Part shown: positions 7,765 to 15,141 of the stretch, in pieces
Layout: each line of letters opens with the position of its first letter
Numbering within the stretch: the first letter of the stretch is position 1
Assembly: GCA_964452915.1 (NCBI GenBank)
Contig: CAYVNW010000034.1
Location: 1 to 34,656 of the forward strand
Direction of reading: 5' to 3'
Length of the DNA stretch: 34,656 bases
Source: Colivivens sp964452915
GTDB taxonomy: Bacteria; Bacteroidota; Bacteroidia; Bacteroidales; Bacteroidaceae
The notes under the pieces: generated by a model
Databases searched by the model: none
Seen by the model: the letters and a program-made list of their open reading frames with translations, nothing else
Told to the model about the DNA's origin: nothing
Position numbers and translations under genes: made by a program

Positions 7765-9703
7765 ATGGCCTTATCCTAACGAGATGGATAAGGAGGAAAG
7801 AGTTGAGTGTGACGTGCTTGTACTTGGTGGTGGTATGGCCGGTTGCTATGCCGCAATTGCCGCGGCACGCAGAGGCAAGAATGTGGTACTCGTTGAAAAA
7901 GGAGCGACAGAACGCAGTGGTGCGGCAGGTAGTGGATTCGACCATTGGGAATCGGCATGCACCAATCCGTGTTCGGGAGTTTCTCCGGAAGAAATAGCCA
8001 ACGCTGTTATTAATGAGCAAGACGGGTACTCAAATGGTATCGCACGGTACATTGAGTGTGAGGAAGGGTGGCACCGACTACTCGACATGGAGTCGTTTGG
8101 AGGGAAAATACGTGATACGGAGGATGAGTTCGCAGGAGCAGACTTCCGCGATGAGAGGACGAAACTCATGTTCGCTTATGACTATAAGAACCGTTTCACG
8201 ATCCGCGTGTGGGGCAGCACGTTCAAGCCTGCATTGAGAAGAGCTTTAAAGAAACTTGGCGTCAGGGTATTTGACCGTACTGAAGCCACAGCCTTGTTGG
8301 TCGAAAAGAAAAACGGGCGGAAGCGGGGAATTGGTGCTGTCGGGATGAACGTACACACCGGCAAGTTTCTTGTGTTTACGTCGAGAACCACCATCCTTTG
8401 TATGTCACGTCCGGCGCGTATTTGGCTGTTCGACTCCGACCAGGTAGGGCTATGCGAGTTCCGCCCCCCACAAACGATAGGCTCCGGACACGCCATGGGT
8501 TATCGTGCGGGTCTGGAGTTTACTATGATGGAAAAGTCTGTGCAAGGGGAATTCTCAGCAGCGGGCAGGAGTTTTCCTCCTTATAGCACGGGCAACAACC
8601 ACAACACGTGGTACGCTGCCACTATGGTTGACGCAAGAGGTGTGGAGATTCCATACGTGGATCGTGACGGGAAGATCCTGAAGACAGTAAAAGAAAGATA
8701 TTATCCGGCTGAAGGACAGAAGTTCTTTCTAAAAGGCGGTATAATAGATAATCCGAAGTATGAGTACAGAGGTCCTGAGACAATGGATTTCGATGAATTG
8801 ATGAAGCGGGGCTATCAGCTGCCTTTCTACGCTGACTTGAGTAAGATGCCAGATACGGAGCGCAGGGTAATATGGGGTATGATGGTAGGCGAGGAGGGAA
8901 AGACAAAGATTCCTGTACTCAAAAGCCTGACCGACCGCGGCTTTGACCCTAAGCGCCATCGGTTGCAGTCGTATGGCACAGGATGGCAGTCTGCGGCATT
9001 CCTGCCACAGGAACGCCAGTTGTTTGGTGCCCCTGGAGGAGTGTTTCATGACTGGGACTTGAATACTAACATAGAAGGAATATATGCTGCGGGCGACCAG
9101 CTGTATTCCGCTGACTGTGCCGGCTTTGCTGCAGCTACAGGCTATTACGCAGGCAGGAAGGCTGCGAAAGCATCGGAAGGATTAGAACTGACAAAGCCCA
9201 ATGAGAATGATGTGGCGGCAGAGAAGGAACGTCTCTTCCGGCCTTTGTCCGTTGAAGACGGAATGGATTGGAGAGAACTCAACAAGGCAATATGTAAGGC
9301 GATGCAAAACTATTGCGGAGGCGTGAAGAACGACATGTTGCTCAGGCAGGGACTTGACTTACTCAGCTCGTATGAAACCGACATCGTGCCGTTGTTAAGT
9401 TGCAAGAATCCGCATGAATTGATGCGCACGCATGAAGTACTTGATATTCTCGAGGTGGCAAAGATGATTCTGAACGCATGTATGTTGCGTAAGGCGAATT
9501 CGAAACCGCTTTGCTTTGAGCGAAGTGACAACGACCAGTCAAAAGCTACCGAAGAAGATTGCTTTATCACTATATATCGTGACGGAGACCTCATCAAGTC
9601 GAGGAACGTCCCAAAGGATTATTATGGAGACGTGAAGGCAGGTTATGAGGCAAATAACAAAGACTACAGAGAGGAGGCAGAGAGTTATGCACGTAGATTT
9701 TGA
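7748..9703 (+). CDS. FAD-dependent reductase subunit (fumarate reductase/APS reductase-like)
   Basis: A 651-residue soluble protein without signal peptide. The FAD-binding Rossmann motif is GGGMAGCYAAIAAARRG (about 27-43), with the ribose-binding Glu in VVLVEKG. A second FAD contact, GIYAAGDQLYSADCAGFAAA, and an SdhA/AprA-type helical tail ending NACMLRKANSKPLCFERSD are present. The overall order matches the flavoprotein superfamily of fumarate reductase, succinate dehydrogenase and adenylylsulfate reductase alpha. I could not map the classical fumarate-binding residues with confidence, so the substrate is open. ATG 7748 overlaps the symporter by 17 bases, and the 3' end overlaps the ferredoxin start, consistent with a two-subunit cytosolic enzyme whose electrons pass through the ferredoxin. 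Reduction of an imported compound is inference. Confidence 0.82.
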   Translation: MAETGKWPYPNEMDKEERVECDVLVLGGGMAGCYAAIAAARRGKNVVLVEKGATERSGAAGSGFDHWESACTNPCSGVSPEEIANAVINEQDGYSNGIARYIECEEGWHRLLDMESFGGKIRDTEDEFAGADFRDERTKLMFAYDYKNRFTIRVWGSTFKPALRRALKKLGVRVFDRTEATALLVEKKNGRKRGIGAVGMNVHTGKFLVFTSRTTILCMSRPARIWLFDSDQVGLCEFRPPQTIGSGHAMGYRAGLEFTMMEKSVQGEFSAAGRSFPPYSTGNNHNTWYAATMVDARGVEIPYVDRDGKILKTVKERYYPAEGQKFFLKGGIIDNPKYEYRGPETMDFDELMKRGYQLPFYADLSKMPDTERRVIWGMMVGEEGKTKIPVLKSLTDRGFDPKRHRLQSYGTGWQSAAFLPQERQLFGAPGGVFHDWDLNTNIEGIYAAGDQLYSADCAGFAAATGYYAGRKAAKASEGLELTKPNENDVAAEKERLFRPLSVEDGMDWRELNKAICKAMQNYCGGVKNDMLLRQGLDLLSSYETDIVPLLSCKNPHELMRTHEVLDILEVAKMILNACMLRKANSKPLCFERSDNDQSKATEEDCFITIYRDGDLIKSRNVPKDYYGDVKAGYEANNKDYREEAESYARRF

Positions 9704-9953
9704 AAGCAGGACAGTGTCGTGCAGTGTCATACCACTGCGGTTCGATGAGAATAAATGTATAGGGTGCAACCGCTGTGCTGAAGTGTGCCAGGTTGACATA
9801 ATGGTCCCGTCGGAAATAAAGGGGCATCATCCTGTAGTGCTCTATCCAGGTGAGTGCTACTATTGCGGCTCATGTGTGATGGCCTGTACTCATGACGCGA
9901 TACGGCTTATACACCCATTGATGAACCAAACGAAATTTGTTGATGTAAAATGA
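9687..9953 (+). CDS. 2[4Fe-4S] ferredoxin, partner of the flavoprotein
   Basis: An 88-residue protein with two full cluster motifs: CIGCNRCAEVC (Cys 24, 27, 30, 34) and CYYCGSCVMAC (Cys 57, 60, 63, 67), the latter followed by THDAIRL. The Cys-to-Cys spacing is that of bacterial 8Fe ferredoxins. The PGECYYCGSCV block also resembles the beta subunit of adenylylsulfate reductase. The usual Pro after the fourth Cys is replaced by Gln and Thr, which is uncommon and may tune potential. ATG 9687 overlaps the flavoprotein stop by 17 bases and follows a purine-rich GAGGAGGCAGAG, supporting this start over the open frame extending to 9645. It most likely carries electrons to or from the flavoprotein; the ultimate donor (quinol, other ferredoxin) is unknown. 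Confidence 0.88.
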   Translation: MHVDFESRTVSCSVIPLRFDENKCIGCNRCAEVCQVDIMVPSEIKGHHPVVLYPGECYYCGSCVMACTHDAIRLIHPLMNQTKFVDVK

Positions 9954-9969
9954 AACTTAAATAAATTAT

Positions 9970-10878
9970 ATGAATAAGGTACGAACATTAAAGGATTGGA
10001 TTGTGGCAAGCAGACCATGGTCGTTCACTGCATCGCTTATCCCTGTAATTGCCATTTCTGCTTACCTTCTGTATTTAAGCGTTAAGGAAGGGGTGTCGGC
10101 TGATTGGGTAAATGCCGTACTGTCACTTCCGATGCTGGTGTGTCTGCAAGCGGCCGGAAACCTTATCGGCGATTATTATGACCATGTTAAAGGAGTGGAC
10201 TTACCTGGCAGTCTGAATCAAGTCAGGCACATACAGAGCGGCAAGTTCAAACCAAAGGAAATACTTCATTATGGCTATTGCATGCTTGTTACAGGTGCTG
10301 TAATAGGACTGGTTATTCTCTGCCGCAGTTCGTTCGAACTCATTTGGATGGGTCTGTTAGGGTTGTTAATGGTATATTTCTATCCGTGGTTGAAATACCA
10401 TGCATTGGGCGATATAGACGTATTGCTTGGTTACGCCTTGCTGCCGGCACTTGGTGTAAGCTATGTCGTCACAGGGCAATATCATTGGGAAGTCTTGCTT
10501 CTATCGTTGCCCTTCGGCTCGCTGACAGTATCTATTCTGCATGCGAACAATACGCGTGATATTCTGAATGACAGTAGGGCAGGCATAAAGACGATCAGTA
10601 TAAAAATAGGAGGCAAGTGGTCGCAACTGATATACGCTGCCGAACTCATTCTTCCTTATATTTTGATTCCTGTATACATGCTGACAGGTCTTCTTCCATT
10701 GCCTGCTTTGGCGGTATTTCTGACTCTGCCGTTCGCTGTTAAGTTGATGCGTGTGATGCTGAAGGCAGAACCTTTGGCAGAAGAGCCTATAGGCGGACTT
10801 GACCAGCAAACAGCCAGGTTGCAAATGTCATTCGGGTTACTTTTCACACTGTCGTTTGTAGTTGCCGCATTTATATAA
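9970..10878 (+). CDS. UbiA-family prenyltransferase, MenA-like
   Basis: A 302-residue integral membrane protein with about eight to nine hydrophobic helices. It carries both Asp-rich motifs of the UbiA superfamily: NLIGDYYDHVKGVD at 64-77 (Asn64, Asp68, Asp71, Asp77), and NNTRDILNDSRAGIKTI from 193 (Asp197, Asp201), the latter very close to the MenA version. MenA attaches a polyprenyl chain to 1,4-dihydroxy-2-naphthoate in menaquinone synthesis, using magnesium bound by these aspartates. No other men gene is present in the window. It lies 16 bases after the ferredoxin, so it may be the cell's ordinary menA that happens to share the operon, or a dedicated paralogue supplying quinone for the flavoprotein/ferredoxin pair. 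The symbol is left blank for that reason. Confidence 0.8.
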   Translation: MNKVRTLKDWIVASRPWSFTASLIPVIAISAYLLYLSVKEGVSADWVNAVLSLPMLVCLQAAGNLIGDYYDHVKGVDLPGSLNQVRHIQSGKFKPKEILHYGYCMLVTGAVIGLVILCRSSFELIWMGLLGLLMVYFYPWLKYHALGDIDVLLGYALLPALGVSYVVTGQYHWEVLLLSLPFGSLTVSILHANNTRDILNDSRAGIKTISIKIGGKWSQLIYAAELILPYILIPVYMLTGLLPLPALAVFLTLPFAVKLMRVMLKAEPLAEEPIGGLDQQTARLQMSFGLLFTLSFVVAAFI

Positions 10879-10893
10879 ATTAGATAGACAACA

Positions 10894-11535
10894 ATGGATA
10901 AAAAAATGAGTAAGACTCTGGTTGCTGTGCTTATAGCTGCAGTATTATGGTTCATTATGTTCTCGCCCTGGACGGCGGACTATGTAAACTTCTGGTACAC
11001 TATGGCGGCATCGGGCGTGATTCTGACAGTGATTGCTCTGCTGTGGGGCGATTATCGGACTAATTGGACTAATCAGGCTAATCAGACTAATTGGACTAAT
11101 CAGGCACTTTGTGGCATTGCTATCGCTATAGTACTTTGGTGCGTATTCTGGTTGGGCGACAAAGTGTCGCAGTTGATGTTCGACTTTGCCCGTCCACAGG
11201 TCGACCGCATATATGGCATGAAGGGAGATGAGCCGGTAAGTGTCATTGCCTTTCTGCTACTATTTATAATAGGTCCGGCGGAAGAACTCTTTTGGAGAGG
11301 ATTCGTGCAGCGCCGTTTTGCAAGCAAATGTGGCAGATGGGCCGGTTTCGCCTGCGCTACCGCTTGTTACACACTGGTCCATATATGGTCGTTCAATTTC
11401 ATGCTTATCGTTGCGGCTGCGGCATGTGGCTTTTGTTGGGGGCTCTTGTATTGCCTGCGCCCGAAGATGCTGCCGGCACTCATCATTTCACACGCTTTGT
11501 GGGATGTTGCCGCTTTTGTTTTATTCCCCTTTTAA
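10894..11535 (+). CDS. CPBP-family intramembrane metal/glutamic protease
   Basis: A 213-residue membrane protein of the CPBP (CAAX protease/bacteriocin-processing, Abi) family. The motif EELFWR gives Glu130, Glu131 and Arg135; His163 (LVHIWSFNF) and His200 (IISHALWD) supply the other two conserved active-site positions, so the enzyme appears intact. Family members cleave within membranes and include bacteriocin self-immunity and prenyl-protein processing enzymes; the substrate here is unknown. It begins 15 bases after the prenyltransferase stop and is the last gene of the cluster. Between the second and third hydrophobic segments lies an unusual low-complexity insert of repeated TNWTNQ units (residues 56-71). 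Confidence 0.82.
   Translation: MDKKMSKTLVAVLIAAVLWFIMFSPWTADYVNFWYTMAASGVILTVIALLWGDYRTNWTNQANQTNWTNQALCGIAIAIVLWCVFWLGDKVSQLMFDFARPQVDRIYGMKGDEPVSVIAFLLLFIIGPAEELFWRGFVQRRFASKCGRWAGFACATACYTLVHIWSFNFMLIVAAAACGFCWGLLYCLRPKMLPALIISHALWDVAAFVLFPF
11059..11106 (+). repeat. In-frame minisatellite within the CPBP gene
   Basis: A tandem of about 1.8 copies of a 27-base unit, itself built from 9-base ACTAAT-containing subunits, encodes TNWTNQANQ followed by TNWTNQA. All unit lengths are multiples of three, so copy-number change would alter the loop length without a frameshift. Confidence 0.8.
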
Positions 11536-11628
11536 ACAGTTTCCGGTACATATATGGTTAACAACGCTTAAATATATGGCCGATGGGTTAATAGTAGTTA
11601 AGTCTGCATTACTTTTTGTCAAATACGC

Positions 11629-11659
11629 TTGACTTTTTATAAAAACAACTTTACCTTTG
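11629..11659 (+). promoter_or_regulatory. Promoter of the membrane protein/HTH/barrel genes
   Basis: TTG 11629-11631, a 20-base spacer and TACCTTTG 11652-11659 match the Bacteroidetes consensus. It lies 64 bases upstream of the proposed TTG start at 11724. Confidence 0.75.
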
Positions 11660-11723
11660 CACTCGTGTTTTATCAATGCACACAAGACAATAAATAGATG
11701 CAAAAGGTAGGGACAAAACTTAT

Positions 11724-12185
11724 TTGTTTCCTCACTCACTGAGAAAAGTCGGCTACGCACTCATTTGCGTGGCATTTATATGGTTGGTCTGCACTTCCTC
11801 ATTCATTTTCCCGTCAGTCATTGACGTGTCATACCCTATGTTTAGCTTGACGACAGGGATGTTTGATGATCCTGATAAATGGTTTGACCCACACATGGTC
11901 GAAGGAAGCTGGTTTGAGATTTTCATGACCTTGATGTGTGTCGGTTGTGCCTTCGTAGTGTTCTCCAAGGAAAAAGATGAGGATGAATGCATCGCTCAAA
12001 TAAGAATGAACGCACTTGTATGGTCGATGTTGGTTAATTTGGTTTTTGTATTATTGTCTACCTTGTTCATATTCGGCGGTTCTTACTTTGTTGTGATGGC
12101 TATTTATCCGTTTTCTACCTTTTTCGTGTTTATGATAAAATATAATCTCTCACTATACAAATTCCGCAAGAGCAATGAAGAATAG
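11724..12185 (+). CDS. Small membrane protein preceding an HTH regulator
   Basis: A 153-residue protein with four hydrophobic segments: about residues 10-32 (YALICVAFIWLVCTSSFIF), 64-80, 96-116 and 120-138. There is a charged loop KEKDEDECIAQ after the second. No ATG is in frame near the 5' end; the open frame begins at TTG 11724, and an upstream TAA at 11691-11693 limits any extension, so TTG is the best start. An ATG at 11698 lies in another frame and stops after 14 codons, so a sequencing or natural frameshift is a possible alternative. The stop overlaps the following HTH gene by 11 bases. Pairing of a small multi-pass membrane protein with a tiny Xre regulator recurs in bacteria, where the membrane partner may sense a signal, but I do not recognise the specific family. 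Confidence 0.68.
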   Translation: MFPHSLRKVGYALICVAFIWLVCTSSFIFPSVIDVSYPMFSLTTGMFDDPDKWFDPHMVEGSWFEIFMTLMCVGCAFVVFSKEKDEDECIAQIRMNALVWSMLVNLVFVLLSTLFIFGGSYFVVMAIYPFSTFFVFMIKYNLSLYKFRKSNEE

Positions 12186-12375
12186 ACTCAAGGTAGAACG
12201 TGCGATAAAAGATCTCACACAGCAACAACTGGCTGAATTGACAGGAGTGAGCCGTCAGACGATAAACGCCATTGAGAAGGGCAACTATGTGCCTTCAACT
12301 ACTCTCTCATTGAAGATTGCTAAGGTATTTGAGAAACCATTAGAAGAGATATTTGAACTTGAAGCTACTGACTGA
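12175..12375 (+). CDS. Small Xre/Cro-type HTH transcriptional regulator
   Basis: A 66-residue protein consisting of a single Cro/C1-type helix-turn-helix: LTQQQLAELTGVSRQTINAI is the helix 2-turn-helix 3 core, and the KGNYVPS and SLKIAKVFEKPLEEIFEL that follow are typical of the YozG-like minimal regulators. There is no room for a ligand domain, so its activity would depend on a partner, plausibly the membrane protein whose gene it overlaps by 11 bases. It is followed after only 3 bases by the outer-membrane barrel gene, so all three are probably one transcript. Autoregulation from the promoter at 11629-11659 is plausible but no operator was identified. Confidence 0.9.
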   Translation: MKNRLKVERAIKDLTQQQLAELTGVSRQTINAIEKGNYVPSTTLSLKIAKVFEKPLEEIFELEATD

Positions 12376-12378
12376 TTC

Positions 12379-15093
12379 ATGAAACAACTGACATTTCTTT
12401 TGATTCCATTACTTCTGATGCCAATAGGTGTCGAAGCGCAAGATTTTGATTCCCCAGAGGAGGAAGCCATGATGCGCACATTGTTTAAACAAATATATGA
12501 GGTGCGTGGCAAGGTGTATGGAGCTGACGATTTCGAACCGAAGCCGTATCCGTTGCAAGGAGCCAACGTAAAAGTTACGTGTGTGGGTGATACTACCAAC
12601 ATGGAAGGTGACGCTGTAAAACGTGACGGCGGCTTCAATGTATGGATCAATCTGCGTGAGCGATTGAAGGACACGCGTCTGCATGTCACTATTTCATATA
12701 TCGGCATGAAGACCTATGACCAGGTGATAACACCTACTAAATCGAAGGAAAACGGGATAGACAAATATACAGTACGCCTTGACTCGATTGTGCTGCAAAG
12801 TAATCCTGTTACACTTGCCGAGGCGGAAGTGGTCGCAGAGCTGAAAAGGATGTATCAACGGGGCGACACTACAATATTTAATGCGACTGCCTACGAGATG
12901 CCGACAGGAAGTGTGCTGCTCGACCTTGTACGCAGAATGCCAGGACTGAAATACATGAACGGAAAACTCACGTATCTCGGACGCGACATTAAAGAAATAC
13001 GGCTTAATGGAGATTCTTTTTTCAAACGGGACATGAGTATTGCGCTCAACAACATGCCGTCGGATAAACTGAAAAGCCTGAAGGTGTATGAAGTCCCAGA
13101 TGATACACTCGACGTGATGACTGACAATCATCTCGTTATGGATATGGAGACCAAGGAGAAGATGGACCGTGTGTTCATGAGCGAGGGGAGTGTTGGCACA
13201 ACGGAGGAATTCAATCATTATCTGTTTGGTGGTAATTTCTCAACGTGGAAGCAGAAAGGTGCGGAAATATATGGAAGCTTCATAACACAGGATATTCCGA
13301 GTGAAGGATCGTATCAACTCAAGTCAATCAGTACCAATGGCTCACTGATGTATGGGCAACAATTAGGCAACACTCATGTGGACGGTAACGGCTCTTACAG
13401 CTACTATCATAATGAGAACAAATCGGACAGCTACAGTAAACTCTTCATGCCCGACTATACGCAGGTGTCATCGAACGAGTCTTTAAATGGTAACAAAGGA
13501 CATTCATGGTCGGGTTCTGCCAATCTAAGCGGCTCGCTGAGCAAAAGATGGCGTTGGAATGGGGGATTTAGTTTTTCGAAATCAGATAACGACGGACATA
13601 GTATGTCGGTTGACTCAATATCGAATGAGGGGGAGGGACTGGTAAGTACTACCCGACAGACCAACAATTCGCATGGAAGTTCAAAGCAAGTAACAGGAAA
13701 TTTGAGTTTCGCATACCAACTTAACGAAAAGGGCGACCAGCTGAATTTCGATTATTATGCAAATCATTCAAACGATAAGAATACTCAATACAACAGGTCA
13801 TACAGCCGGTTTGTACAATTGAATGACAGCGTGAGCGACGTGTATCACCGTATAAGTACTCCTTCGAATTCGGACACCCAATCGTTCTCAGTCAATTACA
13901 ACAACTCGATTGGAAAGTTCTCTTATCTGCGTGTTTCGTATGGTTTGCACTACAACCACAACAAGAGCCTGCAATCATATGACGACATTACAGATGACAA
14001 CGACTTTTTACCGGTAGACAGCTTGCATTATGACAAGAGAAGTGAGGAAATTGGCAATACTGTGGGTATGTCGTACTTTTTCAACAACGACACGCTTCGT
14101 ACTAATATAGATGTCTCACTGACTCCAACCCATAAATCGATTGATAACGACCAATTTGGTAAAGTCGAACATATAAAGTATAATGGAACATTGTTCTCTT
14201 TCAATTCTGAACTCAAATACAAACTCCACAAGAACCAATATGGGCTTACCTATAGCTGCTCAAACAACCTGCCAGGTGTGGAACAGTTGTCGAATGTCAC
14301 AGACTACAGCGACCCGATGAATATCAGTGTGGGTAATCCTGACTTAAAGAATGAGTTCAGTCATCAATTCGGCTTGGAATTCCAACTGAAGTCGTTCATG
14401 CGTATGACAGTTCAGTATGGATTTAGCGATAACAGCTTCACTACACTGACACTCATCGACCGCGAGACAGGTGTCCGCCGGACTTCTCCTGCCAATATCA
14501 ACGGCAATTGGAACACCAACGAATATATATTCTTGACAAAACCTATCCATGATGTAACCTTAAGTTTCACTGCCAACCACTCATACCGGCACAATGTGTC
14601 ATTCGTTCAGAGCACTACAGACATGACTGTACAGAAGAGTGCGACTAAGTGGCACAATGCATCGTGTGACATGAGTGTGAGCTACGGGGACAAGTATTGG
14701 ATAATCAATGGCAATGTGGGATACTCCCTTGACTACAGTAAGAGCGATTATCTGTCAAGTGCCACTAAGGGACATACGATAACGGCTGATGCAGACATTT
14801 CCTATCAGGCACCATTCGGCCTTGCATTAGGTACATCGTGTAGTTTAAACAAGCCTTTTGGGTACGAAATGGCTTCTGCCAACAAAACAGAGTGCATATG
14901 GAGCCTTACTGTTGAGTATAAATTCCTGAAGAAAAAGTTAGCTTCCATACGGCTCAACTGGCGGGATATACTGAACTCATACAATGGATTCCATGCTTCA
15001 ATGTCGAGCACTACATGGAATGAGAGCCGCAACTATGGAGACTCGTCTATGTTCGTCATTTCTTTCAGTTATAGGATGAATGATTTCAGATGA
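12379..15093 (+). CDS. Outer-membrane beta-barrel protein, TonB-receptor-like (OMP_b-brl_3 type)
   Basis: A 904-residue protein. Residues 1-20 form a signal peptide ending VEAQ. About residues 40-135 make a carboxypeptidase-regulatory-like beta sandwich (VRGKVYGADD onward, SYIGMKTYDQVI). About residues 160-245 resemble a TonB receptor plug: GDTTIFNATAYEMPTGSVLL, RRMPGLKYMNGKLTYLGRDI, LKSLKVYEV. The rest is rich in alternating aromatic/polar beta strands with many Asn, Ser and Tyr, typical of a large outer-membrane barrel, ending in a strand VISFSYRMNDFR. No TonB box was identified. Such proteins import or export unknown ligands in Bacteroidetes; no SusD partner follows, so it is not a standard polysaccharide SusCD pair. 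It begins 3 bases after the HTH gene. Confidence 0.82.
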   Translation: MKQLTFLLIPLLLMPIGVEAQDFDSPEEEAMMRTLFKQIYEVRGKVYGADDFEPKPYPLQGANVKVTCVGDTTNMEGDAVKRDGGFNVWINLRERLKDTRLHVTISYIGMKTYDQVITPTKSKENGIDKYTVRLDSIVLQSNPVTLAEAEVVAELKRMYQRGDTTIFNATAYEMPTGSVLLDLVRRMPGLKYMNGKLTYLGRDIKEIRLNGDSFFKRDMSIALNNMPSDKLKSLKVYEVPDDTLDVMTDNHLVMDMETKEKMDRVFMSEGSVGTTEEFNHYLFGGNFSTWKQKGAEIYGSFITQDIPSEGSYQLKSISTNGSLMYGQQLGNTHVDGNGSYSYYHNENKSDSYSKLFMPDYTQVSSNESLNGNKGHSWSGSANLSGSLSKRWRWNGGFSFSKSDNDGHSMSVDSISNEGEGLVSTTRQTNNSHGSSKQVTGNLSFAYQLNEKGDQLNFDYYANHSNDKNTQYNRSYSRFVQLNDSVSDVYHRISTPSNSDTQSFSVNYNNSIGKFSYLRVSYGLHYNHNKSLQSYDDITDDNDFLPVDSLHYDKRSEEIGNTVGMSYFFNNDTLRTNIDVSLTPTHKSIDNDQFGKVEHIKYNGTLFSFNSELKYKLHKNQYGLTYSCSNNLPGVEQLSNVTDYSDPMNISVGNPDLKNEFSHQFGLEFQLKSFMRMTVQYGFSDNSFTTLTLIDRETGVRRTSPANINGNWNTNEYIFLTKPIHDVTLSFTANHSYRHNVSFVQSTTDMTVQKSATKWHNASCDMSVSYGDKYWIINGNVGYSLDYSKSDYLSSATKGHTITADADISYQAPFGLALGTSCSLNKPFGYEMASANKTECIWSLTVEYKFLKKKLASIRLNWRDILNSYNGFHASMSSTTWNESRNYGDSSMFVISFSYRMNDFR

Positions 15094-15141
15094 TTGTTTG
15101 ATAGTGTTTTGACGTTGAATTGTGGAGGCGTATATCATTCG

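Noticed and set aside
12694..13218. 174-codon minus-strand frame inside the barrel gene
   Set aside because: Antisense shadow; no motif or promoter.
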